Assembly (NCBI GenBank): GCA_004352715.1
Contig: SCFE01000058.1
Span: 1,006,380 to 1,070,379, forward strand
Length of the DNA: 64,000 nt
DNA from: Hofstenia miamia
Taxonomy: Eukaryota; Xenacoelomorpha; Acoela
Reading direction: 5' to 3'
In this document: positions 55,301 through 64,000 of the stretch, one piece after another
How positions within the stretch are numbered: position 1 is the stretch's first letter
How the letters are laid out: the number at the start of each line of letters is the position of its first letter
Made by a program: the position numbers and the translations under genes
The notes under the pieces: generated by a model
The model's database searches: none
The model's input: the letters and a program-made list of their open reading frames with translations, nothing else
What the model was told of the DNA's origin: nothing

Positions 55301-58300
55301 AAAACTTCAGTCAAGCCTGATACCGTTATTTGTGTGGCAAATGAGATGTATGCGTTTATAAAAATTTATAATTTTTGAATGCTGATTTAAATGTAGATTT
55401 ATCAGAAAAATGATTTTGAAAGAGTGACTAGTGAACTGTAAGTCTATTGGAAGCAGGTAGATACAAAGCAGCGTCGCTAGTCAGTCTGAGATTCGTAATT
55501 GAAAGATAGATATAAATATATTAAACTAAAACTTTCAAAGCAACAAGATTCACTTACAGAAATCAAATAGCTTTATAAATCAGTAAATTATATAATTGCT
55601 CAAAGCTCAATTTCAATGAGAATTGGTTTTATTAATTATAATTACAGTTACAATTGAACCAGATCAGGAGTCAGATTTTAGGTAAAAATTAGTGATCTGT
55701 TTACTTTAAAAAATTATATCAATGTATTGCACCAACAAGCATTGCACCGAACATCTTCATTTGTAAAATTATTTCACAAGCGAAGATATGAAAATATTTA
55801 AACTCCACTGAAAAGTGTAAACTGGTATACCTATGCTTGGCGGATTGAAAGACGACGGTGGTAGATTGGGTGAATTGTGGAGTGTATTGTTTCTGAACTG
55901 TTGAGGAGTGTGATGAATGGTACCCAATCCAGGAGAAGACATAGATTGTTTGCGATTGGCTGAGTTATCTACTAAAAATTTAATAAACAAGGCTATTGTT
56001 AAAGGCTTACCTTCGCTTTCTTCAGCAACTTCCGCCTTTGCAGAAAACACTCGCCATTCGGCTTTGTGATCAAATGTGATTTCATTGATATCTTGTCTAA
56101 AAATATTCAAATGAATACTGAAATATATTTAAGAACTTCGACAAAAAGAAAAAGGTTTTCAAATAACGAACCATATCTCTATAAGCATTTTGCTAAAAAT
56201 ATCTTACAGTAAGGTTAACTTTGAAATTTTTATTTTTTTATAAAAAATTCCAATGCTATTAATATTACAGTATGTCATGCAATCGCACGTATCCAATTTC
56301 AGTACAATAAGTTTTAAAACACTTTGTTTCACAATTTATAGATATTCGAAAAAGGGTTTCACCTTTTTATGAATCTCAAGAAAAGCATAAAAGTTGTGAA
56401 AAAAATTTTAAATGGGTAAGCGAGTTTTTATTATTGGTGATTGAAAAAAATTACTACACTGAGTTTCTAAAGAAACTAAGGAAAATTTAAAAAATGAGTT
56501 TATACTTTCTAGTTTCGTCTAAATACTTTGAAAATATCGATTGCTGAATTAAAGCATGAGCGATTAACACGAGATCAACACGAAATTTTTCGTAAAGCAG
56601 GTTGCTTTTTAAACAATTCAATGAGATTGAAGAACATGAATCTAAATCATGACGTCAATTTACAAAAAATGTCGTTTATGCGGTACAATTAGTTCCAACA
56701 TTCAGCGACTCATGGTGAGCATTTTGCAAGGAATTATTCCCAAGCAAGGCAATTTCTACTGATAACAGGCAAAAATGGCACAGAAACTGCAATATGAAGA
56801 TGAAAAAAGCTGAAACTCTTTCTTCAAGAAAGTGGTAAGCACTATAGATACATGGAGCATTGGACATTTGAAAGAAAAGAACACTACATTCATCTGATAT
56901 GATTAAGGTGAATTCTTGTTTCCAAAACATACCAGTGCTCCAAGCGACAAAGAAATCATTCAGAGAACGATAGGCAAACATTGCAAAAATATTAATTAAT
57001 GCAATTGATTAGTTTTACGAATAGCGAACTTGATTGCATGCAAAATTCGTTAGAAATATTTTTTAAACATTTCGCTAACATCTAATAGGAAACCACAAAA
57101 AATTGCTAAAATCATTGCTTAATGCTTAAGTTTAAATAAAAAAGGCATTGCAAATTTCGAAAATATCAAGAAGATTTACCCAGATTTTCGAATCTGTTTA
57201 ATGATTTTCTGAAGATACTCATCGATCTGAAGTCCCTCGATTAGAGCTGTGCGGCAACACACTGGACATTTCCAGGTAGAGCGCTCGCTGTTAAGGTGTA
57301 AGTAGGCTTCAAGATCAAAGCACTGAAGGTGCTGGCATTCGTTTCCCCGAGTAGGAAGATTTATCATTTGACGTGTGATGGGACAACAAATAGAAATCTT
57401 GACAGCCGTTTGTTCCAAACAGTCAGGGCTACCATCGCCATCCTTTTCCTGTTTTGCTCGATTGGCAGTTTCGAATTCCTCTCGAACTAAAAACGGTAGG
57501 TTGTAACAAATATATCACCATGAATCACTTACTGCAGCAAAAACTAAATCAATTATTGAGCATTCTACAAAATTATCAATTTTACAAAATTAATATCCAT
57601 ACAAACCTCATGAAAAGATCTTCCGGAATTCAAATGATTAGAAAACTGCTTAAATACAATTTGCATCCGTTTCTCTTTTTCAGTTTATACAATTTACAAC
57701 TGTCTTAATTCAGCAATTTGCATTTTCTATATGTTTCTCTGATGACACATTATAATATTCTAAGGAAACATTTTCTAAACCTCTCTCACCAAAAATGTAC
57801 AGACTATACATAATGAGGTTAAAACATCAATCCAATATCATACACTTTACTAAGTATAATTTTTTTTACTTTTACACTTAGTATAAAAAACACTTAAAAT
57901 AAAATATGAAAAAGCAACTCCACTAACTTTTTCCTTTGCAGTACTGTTCCTCCAACAAGCGTTTGCGCTGCAACCCGTTTAACACTGAAGAAATCGTTGG
58001 TCGATGAACTAGCTGCAGCTGGAAGTAATAACTCTAAACAAAATCACTCTTGAAATCAATCCAGTGGGAAAAAGATTCGTTTTGTTAAACTGATTATTCA
58101 TTTTTCATGAAACACGATAAGAAATAATGCAAAAAGTGTGAAAACCAAGATAATTCAATAGAAAAGATGTACCATATCAAATAAATTACTTGAGACGGTA
58201 GCATGAAACGGGACGATAACTGACTTAAGAGATAGAATATGCGATGCATAAATTTCGTCTTATGAGACACCCAGTTATTAATGAATAAAAAAATAAAAAT

Positions 58301-61300
58301 TGGTCCAAGAACTGATACTTGTGGATTATAGCAGGCCCTGACAAAATTATTGATGACCCCCCAGCTTAATAGCGTCCTACAACTAAGCCCCCGAGTCCGC
58401 ACTTGGATTACCCTCTCACCCCAACTTACCCTGAAAAACACAAAAATACAAAATTTGTAAATTTCATTGAATGTTGCCTTTAAATGGAAAACTATCCAAA
58501 GTCATTTGTAGTTGAACAACTTGTAGGGGGTAAAGTGTAAAAACTGATTATCGTTTGTATTAAAAAACATCTAATATGAAGGGTGTCGGTAAAGTTTGGA
58601 CAGAGGATATTTAGATATTTTTCAATGAAGGGTTTAAATTTACTTATATCTTTTGCATCCATAGATCAAATATGGATTTGCCAAAAGAAGAAAAAGTTAA
58701 ACTGGTAGTGAAGGATATCAGATGAATTTAATGTCCTTCATCCGTTAAGAAGTTCGTTTGTGCTTAGTCAGGGGCGAAATTGATAAGGAAATTTAATGGT
58801 GCAGTTCATAATGAAAATGTTATTCAAATAAAACTAAATAGTGAAAATAACATCGATTTTTATTACATACTAAAAATATCTAATAATCCATTGTGTTCAA
58901 CTTTATGGACACCCTGTATGGTGGGCATAAGGATAAAATAGAGTCTATATTATAATAATTAAGATGTTGAAAACAGCATTCTGAATCAAGTTTATATAAA
59001 TAAATAAATTATTTAGAGTGCACTTCTGATGATTGCTAAATAACTAAATTGAATTATTTTAGTGATGCCATATTAGTCAAATATGTCCATTCTGTGCACT
59101 AGATACGAAAATTTTTTTGTGAAAAAACTACACGTTATTTAAATAAGGTGTCGATAGAATGGTAACATTAGTAAACACAAAACTAAAATGACTTCAATAG
59201 AAATTCTCTTAATAATTTAACAGCATTTAAAAAGTTAAAATATGCATTTTCTAATGTGTGTTTTAAACAAAAAGCTTTTAAAACACAAAATGCGAATCAC
59301 AATTAGCATATTTTTAAAAATTAATATTTTTATTGCAAAACACTTATCAGCCATAAGTAAGTTATTAAAAAGCCACTGTCGTTTAAATATTCAAAAACAT
59401 TTCCCGCTTCAATCATTGAAAAAACATTAAAGACCGTCATTCCATCGAACTCAATTCACACCGCAATTCACTACGGAGTACGACTATAAAATAATAAATT
59501 AAAAATTAAATCATTTCAGCGCAACAGCTACTTCTAATTGCGAGTATTTAAAAGAAATTGAAGGTGAAAAACAAACAATACATACGATTTTGTGAATGTC
59601 TAAAAAAACTACGCAAGTAACAAGAAAGAAAATATTTAACTTTTGCAAGAGAAATGCTGCACCGTGTATAAGCCATGCTTACTAATCTTAATAACATTTT
59701 CTGGTTTACTCCATTCCACCTGTTGCTGGTTCGGAGACCAAATGCAGAAAAAGGGGGTTCAACGTAGAACGAACTACGAGGCATTGAAAGAAATGGTTAC
59801 AAATATTTCGGGTAATTGAATATTTCGAGAACTTAGGTTGGGTTACGTTATTTTAAGTCAAATATTAATGTATTCTATGTATCGTGGACAACACACTGGA
59901 TAGTACTCTATTTAAAATATTGTATACTTAAACTTAAACAGCCTGAGGATTTTTGAAAAAAATTCACAATCCTAAATTTTTTTTTCAATGCTCACAGTTC
60001 AAAAACAAATCACGCTATGCTCAAAGCAATCTCAAAGCATCACGTTAATGGGAGAGTCTCCTTTTTTCTATCTTAATCCGAGATGCTCTGTCCCATTGGA
60101 AGCGCGGCTTTTTACTTTGCGGACGGCACGCTTCAATAGGTATGGGATATCTTTACACATATCGAGCAACAGTTGCTTGCACGGAATCAAAGGCTTATAG
60201 ATACATGAAAATTAGGTATGGAAGAGAATTTAAATATTTTTGAAAAATTCGAAATTTTTAGAGAACGTGTTAATCTTTTCAATTGTTTCAGCCACAGCAA
60301 TACGCTTTAATATGATTTTTCAAAATTGCATGTTCCCCAATAGATCTTCCCATGCATTACGATTTCAAATTTGCTAATAGGCTTGGAGAAAATTCTTTGT
60401 AAATGTGGAAAAAACTGTTTGTCCTTTGAAATGAGCGCCAGGAGGTTTAAGGTTAATCGCAATATTTGAATGAGCATATTTAAATAACGGAAAGAACCAT
60501 ATTCGTATCAAAAACTACTGTCGAAATAAATACAATCGCTAACAATAGAAATCGCTACAAATCATACATTTCGATTTTGAAAACCGAATCAACTGAATAT
60601 AAGCGCGAACATTGTTACTGTGAGTAAACAATTTATTACAAAAATGAATGAAATGTAAAAATAGCAAAAACCACATTTTGCGGCACTATAAAACAGCATT
60701 TTTTAAAAAAGGGGAAAAATGAAAAAATAGGGTGTAGGGTTAGATAGGAATTCCTTAATGAGATTAATAAATTGAATGAATTCATTGTTTGAAGAAAGTT
60801 TATTGCTAAGTAATAATTTGTGAAATTCATTTAGTACGTGTAAGATGAACAAAGTGAGAATTATATGTTAAAAATATTTGACAGTTGTCCAAATATTGAG
60901 CACAGTGAGAATCAATGTGACTATGAGTGAGACGGTTATGACAGATAGCAACGTCAGTCAATGATTAAACGCTGTTGACTGGCAGCCACCAGCACAATAC
61001 AACAATCAAATTAACACCACGTTTTGCACGTCCACGGTAGGAATGAGAAATCGGATTTCCACCTGTCCATTGGATTTTGGCGTGAGCACAATGCATTGAC
61101 AGTGCTAAGCTTGAATACTATAAATTAAAACTTGAGTGAAAATAATAGAATTACAGGATCTCATAAAGACGCCAATTTAGAGTATTCCAATAGCAATTCA
61201 AATCCACGTGTTGAACTAATAGATTGTTGGGATTAAACGAGAACTCGATCTAGGAATATACTTTAATTTGCAAAGTTCATTCTCAGGTGCTCTGAAAATT

Positions 61301-62837
61301 ATAACATGTTTCCAACTAAATTTCAATACAAAAAATAATGTTGAAAATGAAATTAAATATTTTTGACACATACAATGTCTATTCTTAGGTTTCTTCAAAG
61401 ACAGTATAACCTTTTGACTTCCTGTAATGGTTCATAGATTAATTTAATTAGTGTGTATTGGTAGAAAAATTACTGCAGACGTGGGTTCATGCTTATTTTT
61501 ACCAGGATTGTTTATTAGGGAAATTAGAATGACTGGAGAAAACGTAGTATCAAAGAAAGAAAATGTCAGTTTAAAGATTTATTGCCATACATAACTTTGC
61601 ACCATCCAGCATATTTGTAAACACATGGATTTACAAAGCACGACATGTCAAAAAATATTAATCAAACACCACGAATAAAATGAATGCAATGATTTGAAGC
61701 AAGTGGATGATATGGCATTTGTTTACAGAATCGTAAATTTATTGACTTTCTGCTGATTAAACAAGCAATGAAATTGGTGAGATAGCTCTTAAAACATTAG
61801 ACAATAGCTTAATATGATGACTAGCAAACGTTCGCTAATGTCATTGCCACTGACAAATTCAGAAAAAATATGGGATGAACTAGACACATCACATTTAACC
61901 TTGCACAAAAGGCATGCATTACCGTTAAATGAAAAGACATTAAAATAGCAAAAAATTTTAATTAGATAATGTTCAAAATAAATTCTGCAACTAGCAACCA
62001 TGGGGATCTTTGTTGAACAGATCTGTTAAAAGATTTTCAAGTTTATTTACATAGTTTTTAACCAAACTGTTAACAGATCTGTTAAACAAATTATAAATAT
62101 GGTCATCATTGCATGTCTACAAAAATGAAATCAACTCGAAATGCTAAAAGTTTTATTGAACCACCCAAATCATATAATGATTCTCCAAGAAAAAATGGAA
62201 TGCAAATTACTTACACATATGCATGCAGAAACGTTGAGCTGCAAAATATTTTCATCAAAGTTGCAGTAGGTTTTCACATAGAGTGGTTTTTGCGAAGACT
62301 GCTTCGTAAGATCAACATCCACTATTTGATTGTTAATGGTTAATGCAACACTAGTTGGCCAGTGCACCTAAAATATATTGTTCAACATTCTTATTTTCAA
62401 ATTAACGAAATTCTTAATATGTAAAAATGAACACTTTATACTCAATGGCCATCAGAATATGTCAAATCCATAATTTGCCAAATTTTATGCAGATTACATA
62501 AATGTGCGGGTAAGCTTTCAATCCCACATTGTGAATTTTAAACAAGATCATTTTCCAAAAACAAATTATGAATAAAATTTTTAAAAATTTAGCATGCAAT
62601 GAACGTGAATTGTGTTTGAAATTTAAAGAAAATTTCATCTTTGATACGAGAAAAATATTTTGAGTGAAGTTGAGTGAGGGTAATAATAACTTTTTGCCAG
62701 ACAGGTGCCGCATTAAACAGTTCCACCCGCACATCACTAATACTAAAGGGGATTGTAACTTCATTCAAGAAAAAATAACGACGAAGTTTTGGATACAGAC
62801 GACCCTCTCTTAGAGAAGTAAAGATATTCAAGTCGGT
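46261..62837 (-). CDS. ZMIZ/tonalli-type SP-RING SUMO-ligase gene, 3' half (gene model)
   Basis: Host gene; ZMIZ proteins are nuclear PIAS-like co-activators that promote SUMO transfer and work with chromatin remodellers. Exons in transcript order: about 62,837-62,640 (PINIT start, 3' edge unresolved), 62,367-62,215 (PINIT), 58,033-57,928 (PINIT end), 57,486-57,180 (SP-RING), 56,096-56,011, 55,971-55,831, 51,743-51,655, 46,856-46,737 and 46,392-46,261 (stop). Phases agree across every junction from 62,367 to the stop, with GT-AG borders throughout. Blocks in ZMIZ order are LQLVHRP, EQTAVKISICCPIT, CQHLQCFDLEAYL, EITFDHKAEW and the terminal DDILSILNL. ZMIZ rather than PIAS is chosen from EQTAVK before and the DDLL-like tail after the ring. 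The N-terminal half lies beyond 62,837 and was not found before the window ends. Confidence 0.88.
46737..46856 (-). CDS. ZMIZ-like exon (40 codons)
   Basis: TTTTTTAG|TCACAAAAG to CTCTCG|GTACGTT. Polar, Asn/Asp/Gln-rich; phase 0 at both ends. Confidence 0.75.
46857..51654. other. ZMIZ intron, 4.8 kb
   Basis: No coding exon or mobile-element protein recognised; short frames only. Confidence 0.55.
51655..51743 (-). CDS. ZMIZ-like exon (30 codons)
   Basis: With the acceptor TTAATTTAG|GAAATCC the split Gly codon is restored and the exon is open to GAG|GTAAG. An alternative acceptor 13 bp upstream would give an immediate stop. The sequence (NPNPDRPSSIDVSKS) is polar and disordered. Confidence 0.75.
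51744..55830. other. ZMIZ intron, 4.1 kb
   Basis: No recognisable feature. A 92-codon plus-strand frame at 52,413-52,691 has no motif. Confidence 0.5.
55831..55971 (-). CDS. ZMIZ-like exon: Ser/Pro/Asn-rich segment
   Basis: Low-complexity stretch (SSPGLGTIHHTPQQF, NLPPSSFNPPSI) as in the Pro-rich activation region of ZMIZ. Borders TTTTTAG|TAGATAAC and ATAG|GTATACC. In phase with both neighbours. Confidence 0.8.
56011..56096 (-). CDS. ZMIZ-like exon after the ring
   Basis: QDINEITFDHKAEWRVFSAK matches ZMIZ [20 protein letters not shown], a segment containing an acidic SUMO-interaction-like patch. It is followed by a GT-AG intron of only 39 bp. Confidence 0.9.
57180..57486 (-). CDS. ZMIZ-like exon: SP-RING zinc finger
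   Basis: Carries the E2-binding ring. Zn ligands are Cys in CCPIT, then CQHLQCF (Cys-His-Cys) and WKCPVCC. Surrounding LPTRGNECQHLQCFDLEAYL and TALIEGLQIDEYLQKI are close to ZMIZ ([36 protein letters not shown]). The acidic insert EKDGDGSPDC precedes it. Confidence 0.96.
57928..58033 (-). CDS. ZMIZ-like exon: PINIT end and linker
   Basis: Acceptor GTTTAG|AGTTAT gives SYYFQLQLVHRPTISSVL, matching ZMIZ SHLFVLQLVHRPSVRSVL position by position. A nearer AG at 58,019 would drop five conserved residues. Donor A|GTTAGT; the split codon gives Ile in GKIREEF, as in ZMIZ KIKRNF. Confidence 0.9.
58250..58400 (-). pseudogene. Possible LINE RT scrap inside ZMIZ intron
   Basis: YNPQVSVLGPIFIFLFINNW resembles the PQGSVLGPLLFLLYINDL block of LINE reverse transcriptases, but no flanking RT motif is preserved. 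Confidence 0.3.
58577..58918. mobile_element. Mariner-type MITE (deletion derivative)
   Basis: Ends are inverted: AGGGTGTC-GGTAAAGTT (left) and AGGGTGTCCATAAAGTT (right, reverse complement), with similarity continuing through TTAGATATTTTT, about 45 bp in all. Flanking TA on both sides fits a TA target. Inside, ATGGATTTGCCAAAAGAAGA starts a 17-codon frame (MDLPKEEKVKLVVKDIR) like the N-terminus of a mariner transposase, then stops. About 340 bp, within the 4.2-kb ZMIZ intron. Confidence 0.75.
62215..62367 (-). CDS. ZMIZ-like exon: PINIT core
   Basis: 51 codons between TTTTAG|GTG and TGT|GTAAGT. HWPTSVALTINNQ aligns with ZMIZ NWPASVQVSVN, QKPLYVK with HKPLHLK, and ILQLNVSACIC with TIQITVTACCC. 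Confidence 0.85.
62640..62837 (-). CDS. ZMIZ-like exon: PINIT domain start (tentative)
   Basis: Follows a good acceptor (TTTTTCTCTCACAG) at 62,838. The frame TDLNIFTSLREGRLYPKLRR then FFLNEVTIPFSI and QKVIITLTQLH has the same spacing as the ZMIZ segment around VRDGVVLEPF...DLELQFKCYH but low identity. No donor in the phase needed by the next exon was found, so the 3' edge is approximate and a small further exon is possible. Confidence 0.5.
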
Positions 62838-64000
62838 CTGTGAGAGAAAAATAGCAGCGATGAGGAGAAGCTCGGTGTTAGATGCAAGGTATTTTTTAGT
62901 TTACCTTTCAATTTCTAAATGGTTTTCATCAAAATCTATTAATATTGCTTTCTTATTGTTTTATTACTAAATGGCATTTCCCATTAATTAATGCTAGATA
63001 TAGACCTTCAATTAAACAAATTGAAGTCAAACCAAAAAAAGTAACAAAATGCGACTTTAAGGTATTTTAATAAAAGTGTCTAAAAGCGATCAAAATGACC
63101 AATCACTTAAAAGTGGCCAAGTGGTAACCTTCAACTAAAGGAACAAATGATTAAAAATTTCACTAAAATGTTTAAATAGTAAACAAAAATGTGCATGTAA
63201 TAGGCATAGAAATATATAATTGGCAATTAAATAGAAAACGCTTCACTAACGTAATAAAATTGATTGTCATTAACATAGAATTTCCATGCAGCAAATAAAT
63301 GAAAGAGTAATGAAAATAACAAATTTGAGCGTAGCGCGGGGTACAACGACCCATTTTGTACATGTACATAATTAGGCCCGATTAAATGTTGACAGAGGGT
63401 ACAATTGTCCCTGACCTTACAGTTCCCGGGTCTCACAATATCAAAGAAATCTAAAAATAAAATACAAATGAGCATTCCAGGGAAAAATCTATACAAATGT
63501 GCCTTCCTGGCTTACTGAGCAGCAGAAGAGAATTCACTTATTAGTGCGTTTCATCCAGGGGTTTCAAATTTGTGTCTGTCGCGGGCCTAATTTTTTCTGA
63601 ACGGCCCTGTACATAATACAAGTGAATACAACGATAAGCATGTATAAATATAGACAAGACAATAAAATCAACGCAATAAAAATCGAATTTCCAGGGACTT
63701 CAAAACCAAAACAGCTTCAAAATTCCAGTTTTCCACACTGCACGGACACCCTTTCAAAGCGTAAACAAAATTCGAGAGGTGGATGATAATGCGATTCAAC
63801 AGTTACACGTTGCAATATTGAAAGTACTTGTAATTTGTTTAATAGCTGTATTGATAATAATAAACGCAGATGAAAATCTTTTAATAAATCAGCGAATTTC
63901 AAATCAATTATTCATGACTCTACTAATTGGCAGAAATGGAAGAGAAAGATTTATTCAATTGAATGAATACACTTTTCAAAAAGCCATTCGCAAATTTGCG
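62838..64000. other. Upstream ZMIZ intron or 5' region, unassigned
   Basis: No further ZMIZ exon was identified. A minus-strand frame at about 63,460-63,340 (RPGNCKVRDNCTLCQHLIGP) has a Cys-x5-Cys-x2-Cys-x2-His cluster with no known match. At 63,556-63,603 a short CAGGGGTTTCAAATTTGTG...GGCCCTG segment resembles a collapsed hAT MITE. Confidence 0.35.

Noticed and set aside
57928-58018. Shorter exon using the CCAG acceptor at 58,019
   Set aside because: It would remove five residues aligned with ZMIZ (SHLFV position); the acceptor at 58,034 keeps them and the phase.
1-64000. CRISPR arrays, rRNA or bacterial operons
   Set aside because: No regularly spaced repeat-spacer array, rRNA-like segment or bacterial gene organisation was seen; the 67-bp array at 26.9 kb has near-identical units without unique spacers.

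Overview
The window is AT-rich eukaryotic genomic DNA from an animal, most likely an invertebrate. Evidence for this is a multi-exon ZMIZ/tonalli-type SUMO-ligase gene on the minus strand (46,261-62,837, running off the right side), a THAP-domain exon (12.9 kb), and a dense layer of animal-type mobile elements: LINEs, Penelope-like elements, hAT, a mariner MITE, gypsy and Maverick/Polinton. It is not bacterial, so there are no operons or ribosome-binding sites. The species cannot be named from the sequence.

Layout. 1-693: minus-strand LINE reverse-transcriptase fragment, then a 1000-N gap. 1,694-12,867: gene-poor DNA with microsatellites and one assembly duplication. 12,868-13,030: frameshifted THAP exon. 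15,060-15,982: Penelope-like element remnant. 17,162-21,029: mosaic of minus-strand non-LTR elements (CR1/jockey-like RT, restriction-like-endonuclease-type LINE, SGNH-esterase ORF1). 21,580-22,939 and 42,390-44,215: the two halves of one decayed gypsy retroelement.

The gypsy pol is split by a Maverick/Polinton (adintovirus-like endogenous virus). The outer ends, 22,940 and 42,389, are inverted repeats flanked by a perfect 6-bp duplication GTAGTT. Inside lies a second, older pair of termini (26,522 and 41,161) that brackets nearly all the genes. Minus strand, read from the centre leftward: DUF5679-phospholipase A2 protein, integrase with chromodomain, protein-primed DNA polymerase B, pX-like core protein, adenain-type protease, fibre-like protein and two unknown proteins. 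Plus strand, read rightward: packaging ATPase, coiled-coil protein, small protein and double-jelly-roll-like major capsid protein. The gene set covers replication (PolB), integration (integrase), maturation (protease), packaging (ATPase), virion structure and membrane penetration (PLA2). Several genes carry stops, frameshifts or gaps, so the copy is decayed. Most viral genes share a TATATA-type element within about 12 bp of their ATG, and the pX and protease frames are joined by a canonical -1 slippery heptamer.

The right third holds the 3' half of the ZMIZ gene (PINIT domain, SP-RING, acidic C-terminal tail) with introns of 39 bp to about 5 kb. Its introns hold a mariner MITE and a possible LINE remnant.

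Assembly caution: four single 'n' bases are contig joins. Three are flanked by unmerged duplicate overlaps. The fourth (41,916), together with the 1000-N gap at 23,259, brackets the inner Polinton, so that block may be mis-scaffolded.
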